From positions 360,101-424,100 of the forward strand of contig NZ_QURB01000002.1 of NCBI RefSeq assembly GCF_003402975.1: a stretch of DNA of 64,000 bases, in the 5' to 3' direction. Shown here one piece after another: positions 55,927-64,000 of this stretch. Position 1 is the stretch's first letter. Each line of letters opens with the position of its first letter. This DNA is from Brumimicrobium aurantiacum. GTDB taxonomy: Bacteria; Bacteroidota; Bacteroidia; Flavobacteriales_D; Crocinitomicaceae. The notes under the pieces were generated by a model. The model was not told the origin of the DNA and searched no databases. It worked only from the letters and a program-made list of their open reading frames with translations. Position numbers and translations under genes: made by a program.

Positions 55927-57483
55927 ATGAAAAAACTAAGTATTTTTTTCATAAAATCATTTGTGGGGCCGTTTTTAGCGACCTTTTTTATTTCCATGTT
56001 CATGCTAATCATGCAGTTTCTATGGAAATACATTGATGATTTAATGGGTAAAGGGTTGGAAATTAGTATTATTATTGAATTACTATTTTATGTTTCTGCC
56101 AGTCTTTTACCGCTCGCCCTTCCCTTAGCAATTTTGCTTTCCTCACTCATTGTGATGGGAAATTTAGGTGAATCAAATGAATTAACGGCTTTAAAATCAA
56201 GCGGACTTTCTATCTACAAGATATTGAAACCCCTTACTGCTGTAGTTATTTTTATTGCCATCGGTACATTTTACTTTTCCAATTACATCATACCAATAGC
56301 CAACTATAAATGGCATTCGATAATATATGATATTCAAGAAAAGAAGATGACCTCCTTCTTAAAACCCGGTGCCTACACGCAAGAAATTGATGGTTTCAGT
56401 ATTAAAATCAAGGAGAAAGACGGAAATAGTTTTACGGACATTATTATTCACGATCGTAGAAATAGTGCCGAATTAAAAACCATTCGTGCAGACGCTGGTG
56501 AACTATATCAATCAGATAATGGTGAGTTTTTATATTTCAAACTTTTCAATGGAGATGTTATTGAAGAACTAAAAAACGCACCTTCATTTCAAGGATCTAA
56601 AAAGAATTCTAAAAGTATTTTTCCAGGAAGAAAAACTGATTTTAAAACAGCTACTTATAAATTAGACATGAGTGGCTTTAAGCTACAACGCTCAAAAGAA
56701 GAAATGTTTAAGGATGATTACGAAATGCTTAATGTTTTTCAAATTGACGAAACAGTAGACTCATTAAGAAAAAATTTCGATGAGCTTTCAAAAATGCTAA
56801 GGAAAAATACACTTACAAAACATCCTTATTTTCAAGCGAAAAATTATCTGGCAGGAAAGGAACCTACAAATAATAAATATCAAAATGTTCATTCAACAAA
56901 AGAATTGATTGAAAAATCCAATGAGGAAAAAAATCAGCATAAAAAGAAAACTGTCAAACAAACTCCAGCTCCAAAAAAAGTAGACAGCAGTAAATTAATT
57001 TTTCCTGTTTTTAAATTTTCTGAGATGTCAGATGAAAAACGAAAGGGAACTTTTAATCATATGAATATTCAATTGGAGAATAACATTAAGACCCTGAATG
57101 GTCAATTAGACATCATAAAAAATAGACACCGACAATTGCGTAAATTTGAAATTGAATTTCATCGAAAATTTGCCTTGTCCTTTTCTATTATCATCTTATT
57201 TTTCGTTGGTGCGCCACTTGGAGCCATTGTTAAAAAGGGTGGATTTGGTGCTCCTGTAGTTATTGCCGCATTATTATTTATGGTTTACTTTGTTTTAATT
57301 ACCATAGGAGATGGTATGGCTGATGGTGGTATTATTCCTCCATCGTTGGGTATGTGGGGACCAAATATTATTTTAACACCTATTGCATTACTCTTACTGA
57401 AAAGTGCAGCAAATGATAAAAGTTTTGTAGCATTCCCGAATATTTTTAAAAGATTCAAAAGGAAAAAGGACACCAATGACTAA
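55927..57483 (+). CDS. LptF/LptG family lipopolysaccharide export permease
   Basis: LptF/LptG form the membrane part of the ABC transporter that lifts LPS from the inner membrane. The 518-residue protein has the family layout: helices at 12-32, 55-80 and 100-120 (with GNLGESNELTALKSSGLS), a large periplasmic beta-jellyroll (about 140-400) and three C-terminal helices (about 415-515). In Bacteroidetes one gene may supply one of the two subunits; the paralogue is not in the window. The end overlaps the next gene by 8 bases, so it is co-expressed with the glycosyltransferases. Confidence 0.9.
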   Translation: MKKLSIFFIKSFVGPFLATFFISMFMLIMQFLWKYIDDLMGKGLEISIIIELLFYVSASLLPLALPLAILLSSLIVMGNLGESNELTALKSSGLSIYKILKPLTAVVIFIAIGTFYFSNYIIPIANYKWHSIIYDIQEKKMTSFLKPGAYTQEIDGFSIKIKEKDGNSFTDIIIHDRRNSAELKTIRADAGELYQSDNGEFLYFKLFNGDVIEELKNAPSFQGSKKNSKSIFPGRKTDFKTATYKLDMSGFKLQRSKEEMFKDDYEMLNVFQIDETVDSLRKNFDELSKMLRKNTLTKHPYFQAKNYLAGKEPTNNKYQNVHSTKELIEKSNEEKNQHKKKTVKQTPAPKKVDSSKLIFPVFKFSEMSDEKRKGTFNHMNIQLENNIKTLNGQLDIIKNRHRQLRKFEIEFHRKFALSFSIIILFFVGAPLGAIVKKGGFGAPVVIAALLFMVYFVLITIGDGMADGGIIPPSLGMWGPNIILTPIALLLLKSAANDKSFVAFPNIFKRFKRKKDTND

Positions 57484-58648
57484 GGTTTTTCACTTTTCAA
57501 ACAAACCACCTTTTCCACAATGTGATGGAGGCTGTGTTGCTATTTCTAGCATTTTAAAGTCTTTACTTTCTGCGCCAAATTATAAGGTGACACACTACAC
57601 CATTTCAACTTTTAAACATCCCTTCGACATTTCGAAATATCCGGATTCTTGGCTGAAAAGAATGCGTGTTGAAACAGGTAAAATCAACACAAAAACAGAT
57701 GTCTTTGGCGCGTTAATTCATTTAATACTCAACAAATCATATAATGTAGCACGTTTTTACGATAAAAATATAGCCCAAGCGATAACGAAAATTTTAGACA
57801 AAGATCAATTCGATGTTGTAATAATGGAAAGTATTTACCTTCTTCCCTATTTACACCTATTTAAATCAAAAAACATCAAGGTCATTGTAAGAACACATAA
57901 CGTTGAACATCAAATTTGGGCTGGATTAAGTGATCATGCTCACAATAGTTTAAAAAAATGGTATTTTAGAAGATTGTCAAAACAACTTATGAAATATGAA
58001 ACTGAAATGTTGATTAAAGTTGATGGGATCATTTCTATTACAGAAGATGATGCTAAATTCTTTCAGCAATTTGAACCACAGGTATTAACAACTTCAATTC
58101 CAACAGCTGTAAAGACCAAGTTTCCACCGACAGATTACCGTTTGTCTGATTTCTACTTTTTAGGCGCTATGGATTGGAAACCTAATCAAGAAGGAATCCA
58201 TTGGATGCTTGAAGAAGTAATTCCAGAGGGATTAAAAGGAACATCTTTTTATGTCGCTGGGAAAAATTTAAACAAAGCAGAATTAGATCATCCAACAGTT
58301 GTAAATTGCGGAGAAATAGAAAATGCTGTTGATTTTATTTCATCTCATGGAATTTGCATCATTCCAATGCAAGCAGGAAGTGGTTTAAAAATTAAGCTAT
58401 TAGAAAACATGGCGATGGGAAAACCTATTATAACGACATCAGAAGGAGTCAGAGGTGTAAATGTCACGCATCATAAAGAAGTGATGATTGCAGACGATCC
58501 TGACGAATTTAGAGAATTGATGTATAAATTATTTCTAGATGAAAAATTAAGAAAACAATTAGGAACACAGGCCAAAAAATATATAAGCGATCATTTTAGT
58601 GAAGAAAAAATAACACGAAGACTCCTTGCATTCATCTCAGACATATAA
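57476..58648 (+). CDS. Glycosyltransferase family 1-like (GT-B)
   Basis: The 390-residue GT-B enzyme transfers sugars from a nucleotide donor. Marks are the N-terminal CDGGCVAI, RTHNVEHQIW and C-terminal PMQAGSGLKIKLLENMAMGKPIITTSEGVRGV, the donor-binding and E-x7-E region of family 4. It starts 8 bases inside the LptF/G gene and overlaps the next glycosyltransferase by 23 bases. Context suggests work on an LPS, capsule or other envelope sugar, by inference only. Confidence 0.9.
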   Translation: MTKVFHFSNKPPFPQCDGGCVAISSILKSLLSAPNYKVTHYTISTFKHPFDISKYPDSWLKRMRVETGKINTKTDVFGALIHLILNKSYNVARFYDKNIAQAITKILDKDQFDVVIMESIYLLPYLHLFKSKNIKVIVRTHNVEHQIWAGLSDHAHNSLKKWYFRRLSKQLMKYETEMLIKVDGIISITEDDAKFFQQFEPQVLTTSIPTAVKTKFPPTDYRLSDFYFLGAMDWKPNQEGIHWMLEEVIPEGLKGTSFYVAGKNLNKAELDHPTVVNCGEIENAVDFISSHGICIIPMQAGSGLKIKLLENMAMGKPIITTSEGVRGVNVTHHKEVMIADDPDEFRELMYKLFLDEKLRKQLGTQAKKYISDHFSEEKITRRLLAFISDI

Positions 58649-59807
58649 AAAATTAGTGGTTTTTACCTCGCGTTTTCCTTTTCCCCTTGAAAAAGGTGAT
58701 AAATTGCGTGCATATCATCAGATAAAAGAACTTTCAAAACATTATGAAGTACATTTAATTTGTACATCAGAACATAAGGTTGAAGAAAAAAGCAAGACTC
58801 AGTTAGACCCCTATTGTGCCTCGATAAATGTTTTTCCGATTGGATTGATCCAGAAAATTTTCGGTTCTGGAAGAAAAATCTTCACCCATAAGCCTATACA
58901 AGTCGGTTATTTTCATCATTTAACCATACAGTGGAAGGTCAATAAACTTTTAAAAGAAATACAACCCGATCATATTTACTGTCAATTAATTCGTGCTGCT
59001 GAATATGTGAAAAATTACCATGAATGTCCAAAAACCATTGATTATATGGATGCATTATCCAAAGGTATTGAGCGACGTTCATTAACAGCAAAGGGAATTC
59101 GAAAAATTATATTCAATAAAGAATATAAGCGTTTATTGAATTATGAAAATTCTATTTTCGAGTATTTTGAAAATCATACAATAATTTCACAACAAGATAA
59201 GCAGTATATTTTTCATAAAAATCGTGATCAAATTGCAGTAATACCAAACGGAGTAGACGAATCATTTATTGGACAACATAATAATACTCCAAAGACTGCG
59301 GATATCGTTTTTATCGGAAATATGTCCTACCCTCCTAATGTAACCGCTGCACAATTTATTGTCAATGAAATTACGCCTTTACTGAAAAAGGAAATTAAAA
59401 TAAAAATTGCGGGTTCTAATCCTGCAAAAGAAGTTTTGAAATTGGCTCAAGAAAATGTCGAGATCACCGGTTATGTTGACGATATTAAGCAAGCATACCA
59501 AAGTGCACAAATCTTTGTTGCACCAATGTTCTTGGGAACTGGATTACAGAATAAGCTTCTTGAATCAATGGCTCTAGGTGTTCCGTGCATAACAACAAGT
59601 TTAGCAAATAACGCATTGGGCGCTAAACCTGAAAAAGAAATTTTAATTGCAGATACAGCCGATGAGTTTGCAAAACGAATTAAAAGACTAAGTTCAAATG
59701 ATGAATTGAGAAATAATATCATCAACAACGGAAGGTCATTTATTCTCGAAAATTACGAATGGAGTAAAGTGACACAGCAATTAGTTGAATTGATTAAAAG
59801 TAGTTAA
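58626..59807 (+). CDS. Glycosyltransferase family 1-like, second copy
   Basis: This 393-residue GT-B protein is a distant relative of the preceding one (APMFLGTGLQNKLLESMALGVPCITTS against the APMQAGSGLKIKLLENMAMG region). It begins KLVVFTSRFPFPLEKGDKLRAYHQIK, as in several exopolysaccharide glycosyltransferases. There is no ATG before this block; the likely start is TTG at 58626, which overlaps the previous gene by 23 bases. The two GTs and the LptF/G permease form one transcript. It may act with the neighbouring GT in one glycan pathway. Confidence 0.88.
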   Translation: MHSSQTYKKLVVFTSRFPFPLEKGDKLRAYHQIKELSKHYEVHLICTSEHKVEEKSKTQLDPYCASINVFPIGLIQKIFGSGRKIFTHKPIQVGYFHHLTIQWKVNKLLKEIQPDHIYCQLIRAAEYVKNYHECPKTIDYMDALSKGIERRSLTAKGIRKIIFNKEYKRLLNYENSIFEYFENHTIISQQDKQYIFHKNRDQIAVIPNGVDESFIGQHNNTPKTADIVFIGNMSYPPNVTAAQFIVNEITPLLKKEIKIKIAGSNPAKEVLKLAQENVEITGYVDDIKQAYQSAQIFVAPMFLGTGLQNKLLESMALGVPCITTSLANNALGAKPEKEILIADTADEFAKRIKRLSSNDELRNNIINNGRSFILENYEWSKVTQQLVELIKSS

Positions 59808-59907
59808 GCGAATAAATATTTAAGATACTTCAATATCTTTTAACTGCTGAATTTCAATTTCAAACAATAAAATTTCAATACCTTACATTAAAAAAACAAC
59901 TACTAAA

Positions 59908-60423
59908 ATGACAAAAAAAGACCTATTTACCATTGTTTTTAAACTTTTTGGCCTTTACTTATTCATTCAAATCCTAATATTTATTTTTTCATTAATTGTA
60001 ATGTGGCGAGAACCGAACTTCATTGATGTTCTTAGTATTTTCCTCAATGTAGTTTATCTATTCTTAACTTATCTGCTACTCTACAAATCAAATTTAATTA
60101 TTGATCTATTTAAATTAACTGAGGGTTTCGATAATGACAAAATTTCTCTTAACATTAATGAAAAAGGGATAGTTAACGTTGGTTTAATATTTATTTCAAT
60201 CTATTTAATCGTAATGTATTTAGGCGATTTTATTACCCAAACGATAATGTTTTTCAATGACCATATTGCCAGAGACACACAAGATCCGCAGTTTAATTTA
60301 TTTGGATATAGTTCAACAAATTATGAGCGTTTGTTTAATGCTTTACTTTGTTTAATGATTGGTTTTTTGATTTTGAGTAATCATAAGAGACTTACCAATT
60401 GGATATTAAAATTAAATCAATAA
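59908..60423 (+). CDS. Four-helix membrane protein, unknown, 171 aa
   Basis: Hydrophobic segments are at about 9-32, 40-60, 90-110 and 142-160, with a basic C-terminus. No conserved catalytic residues stand out and I recognise no family. The gene is on its own, 100 bases after the second glycosyltransferase, with no clear promoter match. It could be an integral-membrane partner of a neighbouring system. Coding is supported by the length and strong hydrophobic periodicity. Confidence 0.72.
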   Translation: MTKKDLFTIVFKLFGLYLFIQILIFIFSLIVMWREPNFIDVLSIFLNVVYLFLTYLLLYKSNLIIDLFKLTEGFDNDKISLNINEKGIVNVGLIFISIYLIVMYLGDFITQTIMFFNDHIARDTQDPQFNLFGYSSTNYERLFNALLCLMIGFLILSNHKRLTNWILKLNQ

Positions 60424-60589
60424 AAAGAAATTGAAAGCTTTCCACCTAAAACACAACTCAACACTGTAATTCAATCAATTATAAAGGATTAAACTACACA
60501 TGCATTTTTTTATATGTGATAAAGTCGTTAAAATTTGTTTTACTTCTTCGGTTTAGGCATGAAATGTTCATATTCCGGCTTTATTATCG

Positions 60590-60597
60590 TAAATTTG
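60590..60597 (+). promoter_or_regulatory. -7 element of ribBA
   Basis: TAAATTTG matches the consensus and predicts a start near 60602, leaving about 18 bases before ATG 60620. No FMN riboswitch is visible before it. Confidence 0.6.
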
Positions 60598-60619
60598 CAC
60601 TAAAATTTAGAAGACAGCA

Positions 60620-61837
60620 ATGCAATATAAATTAAATACGATAGAAGAAGCGCTCGAAGACATCAAAGCAGGTAAAGTTGTTATTGTAGTTGACGATGAA
60701 GACCGTGAGAACGAAGGAGATTTCGTTACTGCAGCGGAGAATGTAACGCCAGAAATCATTAATTTCATGGCCACCCACGGTAGAGGTTTAATTTGTGCAC
60801 CACTTGTTGAAGATAGGTGTGATGAATTAGGTTTAGATTTAATGGTACATTCAAACTCTGCGGCGTATGAAACTCCATTTACAGTTTCTGTTGATTTAAT
60901 CGGACACGGCTGTACTACTGGTATTTCTGCTAGCGATCGTTATAAAACGGTAAAAGCATTGATTGATCCAGAGATTAAACCAGAAGAATTAGGAAAACCA
61001 GGTCATATTTTCCCTTTGCGTGCGAAACGTGGTGGAGTATTGAGGAGAGCTGGACATACTGAAGCTTCAATTGATTTGGCGAGATTAGCTGGATTTCAGC
61101 CTGCTGGAGTGATAGTCGAGATATTAAACGAAGACGGTTCAATGGCTCGCTTGCCTCAATTGGTTGAAATTGGTGAGAAGTTTGGAATTAAAATCATTTC
61201 AATTGAAGATTTAATCAAATACAGAGTTCAAAAAGAAACACTTGTTGAACGTAGAGTTGAAGTACAAATGCCAACTGAATTTGGTGATTTTAGAATGGTT
61301 GCATATGAAAACACAAACAGTGGCGAAGAACATTTGGCTTTAGTTAAAGGAGAATGGGACAAAGATGAAGCTGTTCTTACAAGAGTACACAGTTCTTGTA
61401 TGACAGGTGATATTTTTGGTTCTTGTCGATGTGATTGTGGACCTCAGTTACATGAGGCAATGCGCATGATTCAAGAAGAAGGTAGAGGTGTTATTGTTTA
61501 CATGAATCAAGAAGGCCGCGGTATTGGATTAATGAATAAACTTAGAGCATACAAGCTTCAAGAAGAAGGATATGACACAATCCAAGCCAATGAAAAACTA
61601 GGTTTTAAAGGAGACCAAAGAGATTATGGTATTGGAGCTCAAATTTTACGTGATTTGAATGTCCGTAAGATGAAATTAATGTCTAACAACCCAACCAAAA
61701 GAACTGGATTAATTGGATATGGATTGGAAGTCGTAGAAAATGTTTCTTTAGAAATCGAAAGTAACAAACACAACAAGTTCTACCTGGAAACGAAACGTGA
61801 CCGAATGGGACACAACATTAAGGTTGGAAATAAATAA
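60620..61837 (+). CDS. ribBA: Bifunctional DHBP synthase / GTP cyclohydrolase II
   Basis: This enzyme makes both precursors of riboflavin. The DHBP synthase half (1-200) has [11 protein letters not shown] (25-35), SASDRYKT (103-110) and [17 protein letters not shown] (142-158). The cyclohydrolase half (205-405) has the zinc cysteines C260, C271 and C273 in [17 protein letters not shown] and the late RGIGLMNKL stretch. Both active sites look intact. The 405-residue length is typical for RibBA. It supplies riboflavin for flavin cofactors, matching the ApbE flavin transferase nearby. It is ended by a strong terminator. Confidence 0.96.
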   Translation: MQYKLNTIEEALEDIKAGKVVIVVDDEDRENEGDFVTAAENVTPEIINFMATHGRGLICAPLVEDRCDELGLDLMVHSNSAAYETPFTVSVDLIGHGCTTGISASDRYKTVKALIDPEIKPEELGKPGHIFPLRAKRGGVLRRAGHTEASIDLARLAGFQPAGVIVEILNEDGSMARLPQLVEIGEKFGIKIISIEDLIKYRVQKETLVERRVEVQMPTEFGDFRMVAYENTNSGEEHLALVKGEWDKDEAVLTRVHSSCMTGDIFGSCRCDCGPQLHEAMRMIQEEGRGVIVYMNQEGRGIGLMNKLRAYKLQEEGYDTIQANEKLGFKGDQRDYGIGAQILRDLNVRKMKLMSNNPTKRTGLIGYGLEVVENVSLEIESNKHNKFYLETKRDRMGHNIKVGNK

Positions 61838-61896
61838 GAATGAACTATTGAATTTTGGAGTTCAATCGGATGAATAGTTAATTCAACGAATAAATA

Positions 61897-61955
61897 AAAA
61901 AGTGCGAGAAGAAATTGATAGCTTTAATGGTTATCCTTTTCTTTTCGCACTTTTT
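61897..61955. terminator. Long terminator after ribBA
   Basis: AAAAAGTGCGA and TCGCACTTTTT form the outer stem, and AAGAAA/TTTCTT plus GATA/TATC extend it inward, with small internal loops. T and A runs at both ends mean it could stop transcription from either side. Confidence 0.85.
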
Positions 61956-62040
61956 GTTTCATTTAAAGTGAAGCAATTTTATAACTTCTAATCATGACAT
62001 CATCAGATTTACTTTCAATGAATTTAAACTTAATAAAGCA

Positions 62041-62286
62041 CTATATACCGTCCTCTTTATTGTCTTTTTCGTTGATTACTTCGTCACGTTTCTTGTGAAC
62101 TTTTTTAGACCAACCACGTGCAATAATCAAAACTAGAATCAGCACTCCACCAATAATCATGGCTGTATTTGATTCCCAAAAATTAACTTGTTCATCATCT
62201 GTTTGCGTAACATGTTGGGGTGTTTGGGCATTTAAAATGCATCCCATCATGAATAAAGTAATCGTTAAAAATATATTTTTCTTCAT
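62041..62286 (-). CDS. Small membrane protein with signal peptide, 81 aa
   Basis: A signal peptide (MKKNIFLTITLFMMGCILNAQ) is followed by a short acidic linker, one membrane helix (about 40-57, TAMIIGGVLILVLIIA) and a basic, charged tail (KKVHKKRDEVINEKDNK). The signal may be cleaved after AQ. The start is ATG 62286; the TTG nine bases further upstream is less likely. It follows apbE by about 40 bases and probably lies on the same transcript. Function unknown. Confidence 0.72.
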   Translation of the reverse strand: MKKNIFLTITLFMMGCILNAQTPQHVTQTDDEQVNFWESNTAMIIGGVLILVLIIARGWSKKVHKKRDEVINEKDNKEDGI

Positions 62287-62325
62287 AATTGTCAATATAG
62301 TTGTTTATTCGAAACTAATGAAATT

Positions 62326-63468
62326 TTAATCTAATAAGTACTGATTCATTCCACGACTGTATGCTCTTTCGATGCGACCTTGTTTATTTTCAAAAAGCAA
62401 ATACGATTCAATTCCAAATTCGGGATTGTCTTTAATCAATTGAAGTGATTCCTCTACTCCCATCACCATAAATGCTGTTGCAAAAGCATCAGCTGTTGCA
62501 GCATCTTCAGCAATTACTGTGGCACTTAGAATATTATGTTTAACTGGTCTACCTGTCTTTGAGCTAATCGTATGACTGTATTTTCTTCCATTGAGTTCAT
62601 AAAATTTTCGATAATTGCCAGAGGTTGCAACAGCCTTATCTGAAATAGAAATATAGTTTTCCAATTCACGTTGCTGCTCTCCTTTTACACCCGTATTGGA
62701 TTCAACAGGTTCATCAATACCGATTACCCAATTCTTTCCTTGATCATTTTTACCTTTTACGCGAATTTCACCACCGACTTCAATAAAGTATTGCGACTGA
62801 CCTTTATCTTCCAAATGTGTTGCTAGAACATCAACAAATTGACCTTTTGCAATGGCATTAAAAACCAATTTGAAACGAGAATCTTTCTTATTTAATAATC
62901 CTTCCTCGTACTGGAATGTTGATTTATCTAATCCTACAAATTGTAATACACTATCAATTTCATCTTCTGTTGGTACAACATCTATATCTTTGAAAAAGCC
63001 CCACAAACTAACCAATGGGTAGACTGTAGGATCAAAAGCTCCATCAGTTTGTTCATATATCGTTTTACTCAATTCAAAACATTGCTTAAAGTACTTTGTC
63101 GAATTTAAATCAATAGTTGTATCCGCAGTATTAAAATGACTAATCAATGAACTTGAATGATAGGTTGAAAGTTCTTGATTAAAATCTTCAATCAAGGCAT
63201 CAATTTGTTCTGGATTGGTCAATAAAGAATCGTCACTTGATTTCACAACGAAGGTTGTACCTAAAGCATTTCCATGAATTAATTTTTCATTTTGCCAAGC
63301 TACATTCTCTGTGTTTTGAGCGTACAAACTCTTCTGTTTAAGATCAGAAGTTTCATCTTCGGCAATTTCTTGTGATTCTTGTGTTCCACATGCAAAAAGC
63401 ATAGATAAAATCACTGTTCCTAAAATTTTTTTAGTAGTGTTTTTCCAAATTAGCGTCTTCTGTACCAT
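62326..63468 (-). CDS. apbE: FAD:protein FMN transferase (ApbE), lipoprotein
   Basis: ApbE attaches FMN to threonine residues of target proteins such as NqrB/NqrC, RnfD/G and related redox proteins. The 380-residue protein has a lipobox in LSMLFAC (Cys27), so it is a lipid-anchored enzyme facing the periplasm. Marks of the family are GNALGTTFVVKS, GAFDPTVYPLVSLWGF, AKGQFVDVLA, HTISSKTGRPV and DAATADAFATAFMVMG. The target protein is not in the window. Its 5' end overlaps the partial upstream gene by 38 bases; a later start would cut into the signal. In many relatives ApbE lies next to nqr or rnf genes. Confidence 0.92.
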   Translation of the reverse strand: MVQKTLIWKNTTKKILGTVILSMLFACGTQESQEIAEDETSDLKQKSLYAQNTENVAWQNEKLIHGNALGTTFVVKSSDDSLLTNPEQIDALIEDFNQELSTYHSSSLISHFNTADTTIDLNSTKYFKQCFELSKTIYEQTDGAFDPTVYPLVSLWGFFKDIDVVPTEDEIDSVLQFVGLDKSTFQYEEGLLNKKDSRFKLVFNAIAKGQFVDVLATHLEDKGQSQYFIEVGGEIRVKGKNDQGKNWVIGIDEPVESNTGVKGEQQRELENYISISDKAVATSGNYRKFYELNGRKYSHTISSKTGRPVKHNILSATVIAEDAATADAFATAFMVMGVEESLQLIKDNPEFGIESYLLFENKQGRIERAYSRGMNQYLLD

Positions 63469-64000
63469 TTATCCAATTTTGTTCTGTTACTGGCGAACCA
63501 TTTTTACTATAAGTTAAACCATTTCTTGTTTGTGTTCGAATATACACTTCCCCTCTTCCATCGACTACAACAATACGTCTTGTAACGATTTTAACAGGTA
63601 TTCCCTTACTGTCTTTTCTAATATAGTTTTCCTGAGTAACTCCTTCTGGGAAATCTTCCCCTAACTCATTCGCTATAGCTTCGGTAAAGTTGATTTTGTT
63701 ATTTTCAATATCGTCTATATAGCTTCCAGTATTTCTATTTTCTTCTACCTCACGTTGTCTTTTATTTCTGTTTTTTTCTTCGTAATTATCTATACGCTCC
63801 TTCACATCCTTTTCAACAACTGTTAGGTCTTTGGTGTTTTTTATCGATCTTTCAGTATTTTCAGTTTTAATCCCTTCTACTTCCAAGTAAATTTCTTCTG
63901 TTCGGTCTTCTTTTTCTTTACTTCTTTCGAGATTTTGAACCTGTTGACTTTGATCCATTTCTTTTAACTGTTCCACTGCTCTTTGTCGGGCATCATCTTT
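63431..64000 (-). CDS. Protein of unknown function, N-terminus outside the window
   Basis: The frame is open to the right edge, so only the last 190 residues are seen. The visible part starts in a strongly charged coiled-coil or disordered stretch (KDDARQRAVEQLKEMDQSQQ onward) and ends with a compact domain (KGIPVKIVTRRIVVVDGRGEVYI and following, with a C-terminal NLEKHY). No family recognised. Its stop overlaps the apbE start by 38 bases, so translation of the two is coupled. It could be a redox or envelope partner, but this is context only. Confidence 0.7.
   Translation of the reverse strand, partial: KDDARQRAVEQLKEMDQSQQVQNLERSKEKEDRTEEIYLEVEGIKTENTERSIKNTKDLTVVEKDVKERIDNYEEKNRNKRQREVEENRNTGSYIDDIENNKINFTEAIANELGEDFPEGVTQENYIRKDSKGIPVKIVTRRIVVVDGRGEVYIRTQTRNGLTYSKNGSPVTEQNWINGTEDANLEKHY

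Noticed and set aside
60424-60619. Possible FMN riboswitch before ribBA
   Set aside because: The leader between the predicted start and ATG is only about 18 bases, and no conserved FMN-aptamer blocks are visible upstream.

Overview
The window is 64 kb of low-GC bacterial chromosome that looks like a member of the Bacteroidetes, most likely Flavobacteriales. The evidence is the short primary sigma factor without region 1.1, many promoters of the type TTG-N17-23-TAnnTTTG, almost no Shine-Dalgarno sequences, and typical families: DUF3822 beside coaD/rsmD, the long IspH, the long GAPDH, several lipoproteins and FKBP lipoproteins. No tRNA, 16S/23S/5S rRNA, CRISPR array, prophage or intact insertion sequence was seen.

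Layout. 1-4.8 kb: gyrA (cut at the left edge) diverges from clpC. 4.8-11.5 kb: a secreted unknown, an orphan PLDc_N-like membrane peptide, the CCA-adding enzyme, then a tight run (pRiA4b ORF-3-like protein, methyltransferase, TraB/GumN protein, FKBP lipoprotein) and ispH. 11.5-12.2 kb: the SRP RNA gene and a gene-poor stretch that holds a candidate small RNA. 12.2-17.2 kb: pyrG, yidC, a DUF2141 protein and a YrdC/Sua5 protein. 17.2-27.3 kb, mostly minus strand: WD40 / ComA-like / TPR operon, small conserved protein, FKBP lipoprotein, outer-membrane barrel, MBL hydrolase, GAPDH, rpoD and an HtrA/DegP protease. 27.4-31 kb: an anchored unknown with dapF, then GNAT, mltG and a phosphoribosyltransferase. 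31-33.3 kb: mtfA-like peptidase, small basic protein and a lipoprotein. 33.4-38.9 kb: mutAB (methylmalonyl-CoA mutase), an AI-2E family permease and a secreted unknown. 39-46.2 kb: accC and tamB facing away from tsaD. 46.2-53.4 kb: a possible MITE, elbB, a DCC protein, a cysteine-free thioredoxin-fold protein, coaD/rsmD/DUF3822, a membrane protein and a RecD-like helicase. 53.5-64 kb: a large secreted coiled-coil unknown, an LptF/LptG permease overlapping two glycosyltransferases, a membrane protein, ribBA, a small membrane protein, an apbE lipoprotein and a partial unknown gene at the right edge.

How the genes fit together. Most are housekeeping: DNA topology, protein quality control, translation (CCA end, t6A, SRP, YidC), cofactors (CoA, riboflavin, isoprenoids) and envelope building (TamB, LptF/G, MltG, DapF). 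mutAB and accC suggest a propionyl-CoA/methylmalonyl-CoA route. The sigma factor encoded here is the type expected to read the TAnnTTTG promoters seen across the window.

I did not find a clear new multi-gene defence or mobile system. The most unusual signals are regulatory: a C-tract at the predicted start of pyrG transcription, a promoter plus hairpin sRNA candidate after the SRP RNA gene, interlocked divergent promoters of tamB and tsaD, several predicted leaderless mRNAs, and a 150-bp element with inverted-repeat ends after tsaD.
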